DNA of 64,000 nucleotides from Psettodes erumei (GCA_016785225.1 JAFBJZ010000957.1:830001-894000); one strand, 5' to 3'; positions 44,004-58,514 are shown, counted from the stretch's first letter. The notes: a model not told the origin generated them from the letters alone. A program made the numbers and translations.

Positions 44004-44177
44004 TAGTTGGCTGGTTCATTCATTAGTCAGGATTTCATAATGGCTGGAATTAACCAATCACATTTTGATTAATAGTGGGTGGGACCAAAATTCATCGCCC
44101 GATTGAGCCCGATCAAAACGTGATTGGTTAATTTCAGCCATCATGAAATCTTGACCAATGAATAAACCAGCTAAACA
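44004..44177. mobile_element. Foldback (MITE-like) inverted repeat
   Basis: The left arm (about 44004-44069) and right arm (about 44112-44177) are imperfect reverse complements over roughly 65 bp, sharing for example ATTAACCAATCAC and TTTTGAT, with a loop of about 42 bp. No coding capacity. No clear target-site duplication is visible, so assignment to a transposon family is open. Confidence 0.72.
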
Positions 44178-44219
44178 CTTTTGTCCATACGGGGTTTACA
44201 CACTTTCTATCCAGGGGTT

Positions 44220-44512
44220 AAATCTACACAGCAGATCGCCGGCTTCCGTTAGTCAGACCGCGCAAGATGGCGGCCGGCGATAATGCAAAGCTGTCACTAC
44301 TGAGTCGATGTTTTCAGTTCTCATCCTCGTCTAATTTGCGTTTTCAAACTCATTTTCGGCAGAGAGGGGCTTCGAACAACTCTGTAGTTTACTCTGAAGT
44401 CCCTCCAGTGCAACAAGAAGCCGGAGTTAGCCGCAGGTTAGCGACGCTAGCCTGTTAGCTACGTCAACGTCAGGAGAGAGAATGGAAAAGCGACAGGATG
44501 ACATTAGGCAAG
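44220..44512 (+). promoter_or_regulatory. CpG-rich promoter-like region with YY1 motif and possible first exon
   Basis: AAGATGGCGGC at 44264-44274 is a canonical YY1 element and contains an ATG. A short open frame follows and stops before 44460. A second ATG at about 44482 leads to a consensus donor at 44512 (CAAG/GTGAGG). Further exon-like blocks occur at about 44949-45074 (ends AAAG/GTAAGG) and from 45153. Joined, they encode no recognisable protein, so a non-coding transcript or remote 5' UTR is possible. Confidence 0.45.
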
Positions 44513-46539
44513 GTGAGGGGGAAAAATAGCTCAGTCACCAAACTGGCAGTTTTATTAAAGGCTTGCAACTTGCTGTAATACACCAATAAGAGCGTTTGTG
44601 AGTGTCCAGCGAATTTTATTATAAGTTTAACCAAAGTTACTTAGCGGCCGTTTGCCTTCACTCTTCGGTAGCAGTCCAGCTAGCTGGCGGCCATATTTTA
44701 GCCGCTACAAAGCAGTAGCGGCTAACAAACAGTCAAACCGGAGCAGCCCGAGTTGTGTGTGTTTATTGTGTGTCAATTATACGTACAGAAATGATTTTTA
44801 AAAAAAGATGTATTACAAGCAAGTCCTGCATACAAAACTTCAGCTAGAGCAACCACATAATTATCAACATGTGCTTAAAGAATTGCATCACAAATACATA
44901 TAATTATCTATTTCTCTTTCCTTTGCCATTTCTCCTTTTGAATGCAGAACAGAGTAGGTGGACTTCATGTGACCATACCCACAACTTGCAATGCACTTGG
45001 ATTAAATTCTGGACCCTGCACAAAAGAATATGATTAATCCAGGGATGGACAGATCGTCAGTGCCTGTCTCAAAGGTAAGGCGCTGACACCATTTCTGCTC
45101 CTTGCTATCTGAATGAATGAATGAATGAATGGTCTTGTACTCATGGTTTCAGTAAATGAACTGGAAGCTAAATTCAACATGCACACAAGTTGTGAAGAGC
45201 TGAACGACCGTGTTTGAAGCAACAAGAGACCTCGAGAGGCAGATTAATCAAAAAAAAAAAAAAAAGGTTTAGTGCTTTGTGTTTTATCTACGTGACCCCA
45301 GCATGTGTACGTGAAATGTCCACTGCTCCCGGTTTAATCTCTCCCCGGACATTTCTGATGATGATAAAGCTGAACGTCGGGGAGCAGATCCGTGGAATGA
45401 GCAGAGGAAGCCGTAACAGCGTTTCCTGTCTGTGCTTTTTGTCTGGAGCTAGTTCCTGCTGCAGCCGGCAGATAAATTTGCTCTCGGCCTCTTGTCACCC
45501 TCTTGTCCTCTGAGGAGACCCCCCCGCAGAGAGGTCGTGTCCCTGTGATGTGGCTCTCTGCCCACGACACCCTCAGACGCCCAATATCCTTGCAGCCTCC
45601 TTCACACACCTGCCATTCAACCCCCACAACGCACCTTTGTTCACACCTTTCCGCCGTGCACCTGGCACGTATACGCACCTGCTGGGACCCTTAATTTGGA
45701 CCCCAGGTCTGTGTCGGGGGGGGGAAGCGTCAGGTCGCGCTGCAGCCAATGAGGAGCCAGATCAGAAATGTTATGACACAGCCCCCCCCCCCCAGTGCAT
45801 CTGTCTCCTCCTCCTCCTCATTTATTACATGTTATTCTAATTTTAGAAAGATGGTTCACCGACTTTGAGAACACAGTGGGAATAAAGAGTCAGATATTAA
45901 ATTATTAAGATTATTATTGATCCCCACAACAAGAAAATACACACTAATCTGTTGGATTGAATACATTAGAATAAGAAATCAGAGAGTTTACAGTTAAAAT
46001 TGCTGTATTTTACACTATATAAATTAACTGTGCTAGTGCGTTTAATCCCGAAATACTGAACCAGTGGTGCAACTCTCAATTGTGATATGTGAGGTGTACA
46101 CCCTGGAAATGTAGGTGCATAAACTACAAAATATAATTTTTTGCAGAGGTGGTCGCCATCAGGCCACGAGTGCAAGCGCCACAGGTGACCACAAGGTGGC
46201 AGAGTTGTACACAGAGTATTGCAGTACTGAAGCAACACGGGCTCAAAACAAAACAAAACAAAAACAAAAAAACAAGAAGCAGCTGTCGGCGTTGCTCCTG
46301 CCCGCCCTCATATCCGGCCGGATCACTCGGACCACGGCGCAGACAGATTAAGTTCTGTTTGAGTGAATGTCACAGCGGAGATGAAGGGGGGTATTAGGCT
46401 GGTTGAGTATAAACAGCTGATGTGGAGGAACCAGGCAGCACATGATTCACACCACGACCGCCGCTCTAACGCTGAATATGGATCTTTGTCGTCTCGCTGT
46501 CACCCGACTTGCCCACCCCCCCCCCCCCTCCGCTCTCAT

Positions 46540-46572
<33 letters not shown>

Positions 46573-46849
46573 TTGTGTTAAAGGTTTAGCAGGGAGCCCG
46601 ACGTGACGTCAAACTGGGGTGGAGGGGGGGTTATTGCCATGGAAACCCATCTCCCTCAGTTTCTCAGCGATCTGTGATCCCTCCTGGATCAGTAAAACAC
46701 GAGGGCACAGATAAAGCGGCGCTGCACAAAAACGAACAAAACAAACATCTTTTATTTATTTTTTGGGGGGTGGGGGGGGTGAGACAGTCCTCTTAGGTTG
46801 CTAGGTGACGGCAGGAGTGGATGGGAGCTGACTGTGTTTACCCTCGGTG

Positions 46850-47450
46850 ACGGGCGGCTGCATAAATAGCTTTTACTGCCCGTCTTCCAGTCCAGCTGTG
46901 GAGGAGTCCCGTTTATGGACTCGTGACATCAACTTCAAGGTGGCCCGCCGCCGCCATTTTGGGGACGGGTCGGACGGTTTGTGCGTCTGCCGATGTTACT
47001 GAGCTAAACCCGGTGTTGTACCTGCTGCGGGTGTCTTTCGGTTGTTCGTTGTCAGTCGGCCTTTGCTCGCGTCGCCTTCGATCCGCCGCCGGCTTCTCCG
47101 TCCAGTCAGATAGTTGGACAGGAAACGTCCCGACGCGTTTGGGACGAGACAGACTTTAGGGTGAGCGGCGGCGTGTTTTTTTGTTGTTGTTTATTTTTCG
47201 CCTGGGGCTGTTTTAAGCTCATCTGGCTCAGACGTACACTTCGTCTCTCTGGAGGGTTTTTTTTTTTTTCCCCCATTCGTTTCCAGGCGGCGCCGCACGT
47301 GTCGTCCTCCCCGGTCACGTGGATTTCTTGCGAGGTCGTTCTCGCTGCTGACGTCGTCCTCTGGATATTTTCGGCCGTGCCCCTCAACCTCTTAGTGTTT
47401 CCACTCGTGTGTGTTTGTTTTGTTTTTGCTTTTTTTTGTTAAGCAGGAAA
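46850..47450. promoter_or_regulatory. CpG-rich promoter-like zone
   Basis: CpG-rich stretch with a CATAAATAG word (46861) and a reverse YY1 motif (GCCGCCATTTT, about 46950-46960). No adjoining exon can be proven. Confidence 0.35.
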
Positions 47451-47542
47451 TGGCATGTATTTAAAGCTTTGTTGTGTCTTTTAATGAAAGTTATGAACTT
47501 GCGAGTCTTTGTGTGTCTTCATCAGTGTGTTTGACTGTCCTG

Positions 47543-47593
<51 letters not shown>

Positions 47594-47755
47594 ACGCTCA
47601 CACACCGTCGATGCCTATTTATTTCGGGGGGGGGCACAAACCTCCACAGATGGCTTTAATTCTGCAGCAGCTCGACGATGCGCGTCTGCCAAAGCAAACA
47701 CGGGTTGATGATGATGATGATGATGATGATGAGGAAGAGGAGGACTGCAGTGTGT

Positions 47756-47798
<43 letters not shown>

Positions 47799-48203
47799 CC
47801 GGGCTGGTGCTGCCTGTCGCTGGCTCTGTGTTTACAGTGTGAGGGGGGATCCTGGGAGGGGGCTATTTTTAGCTCTGGTTTCATCATTCCTCGCTCTCCG
47901 CTCGGCGTGCAGCTGCTGCTGCTGCTGCTGCTGTGACGAAGAGACGCCGGCGAACGCCTCCTCCCCGTAAAGCCCGGAGCGTGTTGGGTGGGGGGGGTGG
48001 GGGGTGGGGGGTAAATTTGCATGAAGTGCGTGGTTCTGACCTGGCGGTGAACTCCAGTCCGGGCCCCGCGGCAGCGGTAGTAATGGTGGATGGGGTTGTT
48101 AGCAGTCGGGTAGCACGCCGCCCGGGGGTTCACCATAACAAACCCCCCCCCCCGCATGATGTACAAATGGTGCAGTGTTGTCATCCTGATGTGTCCTTCC
48201 CCC

Positions 48204-48237
<34 letters not shown>

Positions 48238-51200
48238 ACTGAGGACATGGGGCCCCTCAATCTTTATACATCACGCCATTCGTCGAGCTCGCTTCGTTTT
48301 TCTTCTCGTTTATACAGGTGATAATCTGTCAGTGCTTTACACATTCGTCTAGATTAGATCCAACCAGGTGTAAAGGTGTACGGACCAGATTAAACGACAC
48401 ACTGAACGATAATCCAGATATCTATAGGAGGTGGGTGACATCGGGGGGGAGACAATCCTCAGGAAATGAGGTTTGAACCAGGAGACCTCCGGCCAGTTTG
48501 GGCCCACATGTATTTCTGGAAAAGAGCTCACCGTGGCTTCGTGGTGGTGGTGGTGGTGTGGGTTGGGGGGGGGGGGGGTTGTCGTCATGGAGACCCAACA
48601 GCAAAACAAGCGGAGTCGGAGGTTCCCAACGCGCAGTCTATTGATAGAGCCGGCGGAGTGGAAAACGGACGCATCCGGGATGAACCGCCGTGTTTTCCTT
48701 TCTCCGTTCGTCTGGGCCCCCTGCTGCCCCCCCCCCACGTCACCACGTTAATTACACCCCCCCCAAAGAAGAAGACGTGTCCCACTGGGGAATGGACGAA
48801 AACATGTTCTGTGTCCTGCAACTTGGTTTCTCCTCCGTCTTCGTCGTCAGTGGTTGAAGACGAGCGTCCTCCGGCGACCCGCCGCCGCCGCTCCTCGCGT
48901 GCGAGCGTACGCGATTGGCCGGCCGCGGCGCGAATGAGTCAGACAGACCGGAGAGGCCCCGGCGTGTTTATGTTCACGTCCGCAGGACGATGGACGAGGG
49001 GTGTTTTTAACATAGTTCAGCCGGCCCGGGTTCTGCCAACCGGCCGAGCCTGGGCCGGGACGCTCGTGTTTAAATGTCACGGGAGAGACGCTGGTTTTTA
49101 AACAACGCTCTCGAACGCGGCGCTTTCCCGTCGTGGAGACGCCGTAATTCGTCCCCCCCCCCCAGGCAGCCGGGACAAGGTGGCACAAATGGAGCGTTTT
49201 AATTAAAAACTGCTGAGACACAGCGATCCTGGGAGGAAGACTTGGCAGCCGCCGCCGCCGCCGCCGCTTCCTCCCGTTTCCCGAACTGAGGAGTGAAACC
49301 CAGTTATTACCTTTTTACCAGGAGCCGGGTCGGCGTCCCGACTTTATTTGGGTTTCTCCTCGGGGTCGTTTCCAAGCGTCCGCCGTCACAGACGAGTTTT
49401 ACTCCTGCGGAGACGCCGAGGTGCTGCCAGCTGCCCGCGAATTAGCTCGCGGTTTCGCTTCCCTCCCCTTAGTGGATGGCGATGAGATACGGCGTTATCG
49501 AGGATTAATGCGCGTCGATGTGAAATGCGAGCGCGAGCACTTTGCCGGGCCGCAGAAGTGCCCCGGTCGGAAACGTCATTTCGCAAAGTGCACTTAGGCC
49601 GCGCTCGCGTTACGGCGCTGCAGACGTCTGCGTTTTCCTGCGCGGAGTCGAGTTTTCTGTCGTTAAGCGCCGGAAACGACCGCTTCCCGTCATCGGGATG
49701 GGTCGGGGCGGCTGGTGGTGGTGGTGAGGGGGGGGGCATTTCCCACGGGGTCGGCATCTGGTCTGTAATTGGTTAGCGAGTCGTACCCGGGGCCGGTAGG
49801 CCGAGGAGAGTTAATCTCATTAAGAGCGCAGCTCCGGGGCCCCGTGTCGGCCCCCCCCCGGCAGCTGGAACCCGCTCCATCGCCGGCGGCAGGAAATGAA
49901 CATGGATGATCAGATGAGGCTTTAAGGTGGGGGGGCGGGGGGCGAGCTAATCGGATGACCGCTCGTCTGGGGGCTCGCTAACTCGCTAATTGCCCATTTA
50001 GCCCGGTCGTCTTTCCCCTCGCGACCTCTGATGTACGAGCACTGGGCCGGGCCGCTCGTGTCTGGGTCGGCGCTGGAAGCTCACGCTACGCCAGGAGCGT
50101 GTGTGTCCTTGTGCGTGTCCCTGTGCCATGTTTGTACAGTACGCCGGGGAGGGTGTGTGTGTGTGTGTGTGTCGACGTTTGGATAAATGGCAAATGACTG
50201 ATTTGAATGTCAACTTGTTGCGAGCACACAAAAGGTCTCCGTGACCTTTTTCCAATTTTGGAGCGGCGTCGACCCAGACGTCCGCCGACGGGACGCGAGC
50301 CATTGACCATTACATCGCCGGGGTGTGTGTGTGTGTGTGTGTGTGTGTGGGGGTTACAACTGAGCAACCTGAAGAGGAAGAACACCCTCTCTGGCGTCCA
50401 GTGGGAGTTTGGGCCTCCTCCTCCTCTTCCTCGCTCCACCTCGGCCCTCGCCGTCGAGCCCCCCCCCCGCCCTCGGGACGTCCGGTGCCTTCGAACACTT
50501 TAAACCCCGTCCGTGCGTTGTTTTTTTTTTTTTTTTTTTTTTTTGAATTGGAGGTTGAATAATTGAAGCGAAACCTTTTGAATAATTCAGCGGCGGCAGC
50601 AGCTCGGGGGAGTCGAGGTCGGCGGCACGCGAGGTCGCGGTCGTAGCGCAGATTTCACACGCGCCGCGAGGAAGACGAGAGGAAAACGCGCAGGCGCCTC
50701 CCTCTTCTTCATCGCTTACGACACAAGGCTGCTTGATTAACGCCCTCGCCGTGCCCCCCCCCCCACGGCGGCGAGCGTTTCCTCATTAGCAGTCAGCTGG
50801 TGAGACGTGGCGGCGGTGAGGGACTTACCTCGCAGGATCAAAGTCGTCCTTGATAATCGGCGTCCTTCGGGGGCCTCCTCCCGCTCCGGCGTCCGCCGGG
50901 CCATCTGGGACGGTTAGCGGCGAGCGTGTGCGCTCCAGATTAAGATTAACGAGCGGGAGGGGAAGTCACCGTCACGTGTGTGTGTGTGTGAAACCGCGCG
51001 GAGGCGTGTGTGGGTTTCTAACGGTTTTTAAGATGATAAATAAATTTTGATTTATTCAACATATTCTCAGCGTGACCTCATCCCGAGGATGGAGGATGAG
51101 GAGGCGCTCGGCATTCCCAACGCGATTCCCCATTACGGGCGGGAATCCCGGAGGGCGGGACGTGGGACGCCGAGGCGTGAACCTCCTCTCTGTTCACCGT

Positions 51201-51527
51201 GGGCTCCGTTATGGAGAGCGTCCCAGACGCGAGCGTTTTGATTTGTGCGTTGCGGGGGAGGTGTTGTTGATGCTGATTAATGGTGCCCCGATGAGCGGGG
51301 CAGACGGCGAGGATATTATTTTTCCACACGCTTAAAAAAAAAAAAAAAAAAAAAAATCAGCGGTGTTACCGGGTGAAAAATTAGCGGCACGGGAAAAAAG
51401 CTTTTAAGCGCTGCCTGCTCCGCGCACGTCGAGCTTCTCGTCCGCGTGCCTCCCACTTCCTGTTTTGCAGTCGACGCGTCGGTTTGCTCATGCATGTGCG
51501 CGCGGACGGGGTTGCGTTGCCGTCGCC

Positions 51528-51558
<31 letters not shown>

Positions 51559-51998
51559 CACAGGTGATGAACGCGGCCTCCTGACGGTTGCGGCGCGTTT
51601 CGCGACGAAGATGAAGCGTGCAGGAAGTGAGGCGCCGGTCGCACTTACAGACGCTACGCTAACGGGCTTCGCATCAGCTGTGCATAGTTAACTTGTCCGC
51701 GTGGTGGAGACCAAAGTCGGAGTGGGTTTCGGAGGTGATTTCCTGCCGCGGCGCTCCTTAATCCTCCTCGGATTTGAGTCGTGTTCGTCGGCATTTGTTT
51801 TCTCCACGCCGGCTCACGCTCTTCCATCACAATCACGTTCCTGTGTGTGAGCGAGCTGTGTGTGTGTGTGTGTGTGTTTGTTTATTTGTTTGTTTTCCAG
51901 CGTGCGAGTTAGCGAGGGTTGTGACGTCACTGTGCACCCACTTCTCTTCTTCTTCTTCTGGTGTAACATCCAGGCGACAGGAAGATGGAAATATGACG

Positions 51999-52056
<58 letters not shown>

Positions 52057-52195
52057 CTCTCGTGGGGGGGGTTATAAAGCACGCTCCTCTGGTTTCTCTG
52101 GGGATCGGCCTCTTTTTAGCTCCCATCCACAGCAGCAGGAAGCCACGCGGGATTCTGTGAAATGAGGCAACACGTCACATGTGAAGGGAAGAAGA

Positions 52196-52234
<39 letters not shown>

Positions 52235-52377
52235 CGCTGTCAGAGCAGCTGTGTGAGAAAAAGGAGGGGGGGGCGTAGAGGGACGGACGCAACTGGCTTT
52301 ATTCATCAATGACTTCACTCCAGAAATAGCCAGCGGCACAACAACGGGGCCGACACCTTTTAGGAGTTGTGCGACGC

Positions 52378-52414
<37 letters not shown>

Positions 52415-52727
52415 CACTCTTAATTATTAATCCCTGGGTTTATTTAAATCGCACAGCGCCCGTTCACCTTCGTTTTTTTCTATTATTATTCTGTTAAAGG
52501 ACTTCCTGCTATGAGCCGCAAAAATAAGGACGTATTTTGTTTGTTTTTTTCTTCTTCTCTGATTTGTTACTGAACCCTGCAGAAGGTCAACCGAAGGAGG
52601 AAGAGAAGAAGAAGAAGAAGAAGAAGAAGAAGAAGAGGAGGAGGAAGACCCGTGTGCAGCTGCTGATCGGTGAGTCAGGAAGAGAGCGAGCGAGCGAGCG
52701 AGAGAGGAAGCCGAACACAGGGGGGGG

Positions 52728-52850
52728 AGAGAGAGAGAGAGAGAGAGTGAGAGCATTAACCATGCGCACATGAGAATCAGAGAGACGGGGAGAGAGAGAG
52801 AGAGAGAGGGCGAGAGAGAAAGAGAGAGAGAGAGAGAGGGAGAGAGAGGC
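52728..52850. repeat. (GA)n polypurine tract
   Basis: Interrupted GA repeat of about 120 bp. Confidence 0.9.
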
Positions 52851-52859
52851 TTAATTAAT

Positions 52860-52995
52860 TCAGGGTGGATGGGAGGGATGTAGCTGCTGCCTCCGCTCGT
52901 CGTGCTGCAGGAAAGCCCAGCGACCGGACCGGACCGGACCGGAACCGGGTCTGCACCGAGCGGGAACTGTACGGGGAGCAGCCATGTCCGGAGGT
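52860..52995 (+). promoter_or_regulatory. Possible 5' UTR exon of the kinase gene
   Basis: A CCGGA-repeat, GC-rich stretch ends with an ATG and a good donor (ATGTCCGGAG/GTAGGT at about 52995). It could be an upstream non-coding exon of the kinase 4.7 kb downstream. There is no direct proof. Confidence 0.3.
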
Positions 52996-53939
52996 AGGTG
53001 AGACTTCTCCACCACCACCACCACCTCCACCTCCACCTCCACCCCCCGTTTCTGTCTCTCTCTCTTCTCATGCCGTGTCAGCGGTGCCGTCTGATCAGCG
53101 TTTTCATTTCGACACGTTGTTGTTGTTGTTGTTGTTTCAGTTTGTTGTGTTTTTTTTTGGCATGTTGTGTGTGTGTGTGTGTGCGAGTCGCGTTTGAACC
53201 GACCTCGTGTCAGGATCCCAAACATTCCCGTTGCACCTCTAAGGACCTGGCTGCTCGCCGGAACCACCTGAACCCCGGCGTGGGATCAATGCTGTGTATG
53301 GATCGGCCGGGACCCGGCAGACCCCCCGCCGTCCCTCAGGGTCAGGTCACCCCCCCCCCCTTTTGGTTATTACGGAGCTCAGACGGGATTGGCCGCGGGC
53401 GGCGAGCTTGGTCGGGGTGTGATAACGGGGGCTGTCGCGGCGAGGACGTTTCATCCAGGATGTCGTAAATTAGCCCGAACGTAACGCGTCCCTGGACTGG
53501 ATCATCTGTTTGTCTTTGAGCTGAGGAGAGGAAAGGTCGAGTCCGAGGCTTCATGATGAAACGCTGAAGGGGGGGGGCTCCCCCCTCCCCCTCCCCCTCC
53601 CCCGTTGGCTAACCCCCCCGTTGGCACGCCTAATTACGTCCCATCGCCGAGTACGGCGCTCATTTACTCCTCGACGGCGACGGACATCGGGGATGCGTCT
53701 CCTGAGAGGGGAGGGAGTTGAATGGGGGGGGTCATTTAACGGCTCGACCTTCATTTTGTGTGTGTGTGTGTGTGTGGGGGGGGTGTCCCATGAAGACGGC
53801 GGCGGTGGCAGCAATGAAGCGTTCGCCGTCATACACCGATTTATCACGGGGATTAAGAGGCGAACGATTAGGACGACGCCCACTCAAAGTGATTCCTCTC
53901 ATTTCCGTTCTGACCTGAATCGACGATGACCCTGATTAG

Positions 53940-53976
<37 letters not shown>

Positions 53977-54463
53977 CATCCCCCCATTTTAAAAATCAGC
54001 TGCTCAAAAAGCAGGTGGACGTATTTAACATCTTGTAAATGAAGTACGAAGCTCTGGAGAAGAATACATGATGGTGTGATGACACGTGAGGTGCCCCCAA
54101 TCCAGGTAAACGAAGGTGGATTAAATTAATCTGGGTTTATGACGACGATGAAGATGTTGGGACGTTTGAATCTGATTCGAGGTGCCGGAGGAAAAAAAAA
54201 AAAACTGGAGCAACTTTTTGGGACTGAAGGATCATGGCGCAAACTTCAACACGCACGCACAAAACAAACAACAACACAACAACCCATAATGCATCTGCAG
54301 GCTTAAAGTGACAGGCCCGCTCCGGCCCGTGAGTTCTGGACGGGCCCGGTAAACTCTCAGACGGATTATTTATGGTGTTGGGTGCGTTTTTTTTAAAATT
54401 TATTTTTATTTTGCGCAGCATGAGGTCACCGCAGGACAAACCTTAAAATTGTAGATTTACACA

Positions 54464-54505
<42 letters not shown>

Positions 54506-55092
54506 AACGGAAATCTGACAAAATCCAAACACACACCAGCAGAATTATTAAAACAACACAACACAGCTTGTGTGACACAGTGCGGAGGAGGAGGATTTGT
54601 GTGTTTTCATGATCAGCCTCTCGGATGTTTGACCCCCCCCCCCCAGGAGAGACGGCTGGACCTGTGGATCCGGAATCTTATGGAATGTCCCTTTAACCCC
54701 CCCCCCTCTACATTTCACGCTCAATCCCCCAGTTGCCATGACACCCAGGCCTTCCATAAATACTCCTGGTATTTGTGAGGCTGCGTCCCCACTAGTTTAG
54801 AGACCCCCCCCCCAGCCCGATCGAGCTAATCACGACCATAGTAGCTGGGGAGGGCACAGACACCCCCAGAGCCTGATTGCGGATCGATCAGCCACTTTCC
54901 CGGGCGGCGGTGGCGACTGGGGTCACCTCTCGTTACCTTGACGATGAACACCTGAAGCGTCCGGAGACACCTGAGCGACAGGAAGAAGCGTCGCACGGAA
55001 GATCGAGCGGGGACGGGGGGGTGAAAACTGAGCGGAAAGAGTGAGCTGCGATAACGGGGGGCGAGGGGTGAAGACAGACCGGGACGGGAGGC

Positions 55093-55093
<1 letters not shown>

Positions 55094-55156
<63 letters not shown>
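55094..55156. repeat. (GT)n microsatellite
   Basis: GT tract of about 62 bp. Confidence 0.95.
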
Positions 55157-55835
55157 TCTTGTCAAGTCTTGACAAGGCCTCTGCAGCAGCGCTCCTTTTA
55201 TGGATAAAGATGGAGCTCGGGCTGCGGCCCCTAAGGTTAACCATGCCCCCGTGCAGCTCGTTTCTCTCAAACAATATTAGCCACTAAATTCGTCCTGAAC
55301 TTCGGCCTCTGCCCCCCCCCCCCCCCCCCGTCGAGAGCCTGGTACAGAGGAGGAAACTCTCTCCTGGGTCAAGCTGTTCTCCTGAGGAGCCGCGAGCTTT
55401 GGGACGAGGTGCGAGAACCGGGACTGGGTCATGTGGTCCGTGCAAATGCAAGAATGCAAAAACGGCCGCGCGTGGGTATGCAAATCCAGCTCGGGGGGGG
55501 GGGGGGGGCAGGTGCGTTTGACGGTTTGAGAGTTTCCCCCCGCGTGGGCGGGAACGCTCGCGAGTTTCATTTTCCCCTCTCGATGAAACGGCTCGGCCGT
55601 GAAACGGTTTCTGTCTCCAAGTTCCACGTTGGGCTGGCCCGGGCTCTTCGGGTTCCCCGCAGCCGCTCGGCGAGCTGGGCGAACGACCCAGTTCTCGCGG
55701 CGCCGTCTAAATTTAGCCGGCGCTGGGATGGTGGAGATTATCTCGCCACTGTAAATGACTGATGTTTGACTCAGAAAAGCTGCTGTCGGGATCCATTTAA
55801 TCATATGGTGGCACAGTCCTGTGTGGCTTCCTGCC

Positions 55836-55943
<108 letters not shown>

Positions 55944-56571
55944 GCGCTGCTATCGGAGCTCCTGCACACTCTTCCTGTAGCGAGGCTGCGCTGAGCCCGC
56001 AGCATCCTGTGTCACTCACACACTTACGGGCGTCCTGCACTGACTCTGGATCAGCCGGGACCTGCAGCCCCCCCCCAATCTTCTTATGATATAATAATGT
56101 CAGACCCCCCCCCCCGCTCTTCATCGCCGTAGTCATCATCATCGGCTTCGCTCGCCGTGCAGCGGGGGAACCTCTGGCTCTGCAGCTGTTTGTTGCCTCG
56201 CAGGCAGAGGGAAACTTTTGTTTGTTTGTTTATTTATTTACAGCGAGTTTGTCTGAAGCCCCCCCCCCCCCCCCACACACACACACACACACACATACAC
56301 ACACACACATACATTTAGCTATGACCCGTCTTTGTAACAGAACGTGTTGTGTTGGTAAAACCTCACACACACACACTGATGTAGTTACATGTGTTCGCAG
56401 TTACCGTGGCGATGCTCGCCCCCCAGTCCCCCACCCACACTTCCCTCCGTCTCCCACATCTCTGTCACGCCGGTGACGTCACGGTTGCCGGGCAACGTGG
56501 CGAGCAAAACAGAATCCCTCTCTGACTCTCTCAGAGGGGAGGGGGGCTTGATTGGCACGTGTCCCCCCTCC

Positions 56572-56716
<145 letters not shown>

Positions 56717-57053
56717 GTCTCTCGCTCACATACATGTAGACACCCCCCCCCCCCATCCCGTTCCAGCCCATGTGACAACAGACGTGTGTTATTCCTGTTC
56801 ATAAACGCAGATGCGCCTCTTTTTGAGTGTTTATTCCGGCGGCGCGATGACGCGACAGGCGCCCGGCCGCGGTGCGTTTTGATTGGTTCGAGCCGACTCG
56901 CGGCGATGACCCGCGGGTTTTTGCGGGAAACAAAACGAAAAAAAAAAAAAAGCTGCTTTTCTTTTCCAGCGGAGGCCGAGTCGCGTTTACTCACCACATG
57001 CTTTTATCTCCCTCTCTCTCTCTCTCTCTCTCGTACCAGATCACATGCTCCCC

Positions 57054-57055
<2 letters not shown>

Positions 57056-57094
<39 letters not shown>
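57056..57094. repeat. (CA)n microsatellite
   Basis: CA tract of about 38 bp. Confidence 0.93.
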
Positions 57095-57096
<2 letters not shown>

Positions 57097-57175
57097 AACC
57101 TGACGTACTTTTGGGGTTTTTCTTCGCGTCCTGTGCTTTGAATATTTTCCACTTTGATCTGCCGGTTTCATTTTT

Positions 57176-57183
57176 CACACACA

Positions 57184-57257
<74 letters not shown>
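57176..57257. repeat. (CA)n microsatellite
   Basis: About 80 bp of CA with one G interruption near its start. Confidence 0.95.
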
Positions 57258-57258
<1 letters not shown>

Positions 57259-57667
57259 TAACGCGCCTCGTCCTCTCTCGTCTCCAGGCCGGTGGACTTC
57301 TCTGGCTCGTCGCCGCAGGTCGTGAGGAGGAACTCGCCGCGGCCTCCAACCAGGAGACGCTTGTTTTTACTCTTAATCTTTCACGCCTCTTTTTGTTTTT
57401 TGGGATTATTTTCTTTTTTTTTTTTTTTTAAATAATCTACATTGGGAGCTGTAATCCCGGACGTTTCACACCACCTCCTCCTCATGCCGCCTCCGTCACC
57501 TCCGCCCTCCACCTCCCGTTCGCTCGCCGCGAAGAGGCGCAGATGACGTCCCAGAACGACTCCACCCGCGGGTAATCGGTGACCCCACCCCCTGACCCGA
57601 GCGGCGCCCGTGGACCGACCACCCCAACCACCCCACCCACCCCACCCCACCCCCACCCTCAGGCAGC

Positions 57668-58464
57668 ATGGGAGACGGGAGCTGGGTGTGTCTGAGCCCG
57701 GCTGAGTTTACGCAGCTGCAGCAGTACAGCGAGTGTGAGTACCCCGTGTGTTTGTGTGTCTGTCCGTGTGCGTGTGTTGTTGTCTGTGGTTGTGTATTGT
57801 TGTCGTGCCGCCCTCGCCGGCATTTGTTAGTCAAACCAGCGTGTGCGCGCGGCGGACGCTCGGGGCCCGTCCAGGAATGGGCTGCGCCCGAAGAGGAAAC
57901 CGCGGCGGGCGGTTTATGATGTCAGAGCGGCGGCGGCGGTCGACTTACAAATCCGTCACGCTTCATTTGTGTAACGCGCAACATTGCGCGAGGAGACGAC
58001 GCGCGCAAACAAACGAGCAGGAAGTGAGGAAACCGCAAAAAGAAAAGTCGAATAAAATATTCAAATAAACTGAATGTTGCAGGGCGAGTGGTGCATGATG
58101 GGAAGCCCCGCCCCCCTCGTCTCATTGGAGGGAGGGGGTTTATCAGCAGCCAATCAATCAAGGACTTAATGAAGGACGCCGTGTGAGGGGAGCCGGCGCC
58201 GTCGGGCCCCCGACGGCTCGGCGCCATCAATAAGCCGTATAACCCAATAGACCTGAAGCGCGATCAATGCGGCCCGATCAATGACGGCCGTCCGGTGCCG
58301 ATCGATCGATCGCTCCGGCCGTTTACCCACCTTCTCAAATGTCAGGAGGCGCCGCCGCCCGCGCAGGCGATCGATCAGATTAACGATGAAACGATCAGCG
58401 GGCGAGCGGCGAGCGGAAACGAGGCGATAACGAGCGCCATCGGTGCTGATAGTCTACGGTCCTG

Positions 58465-58514
<50 letters not shown>

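Noticed and set aside
52427..53071. 214-codon reverse frame and nearby Ser/Leu-rich frames
   Set aside because: Built from GA/CT and GAA repeats; no recognisable domain.
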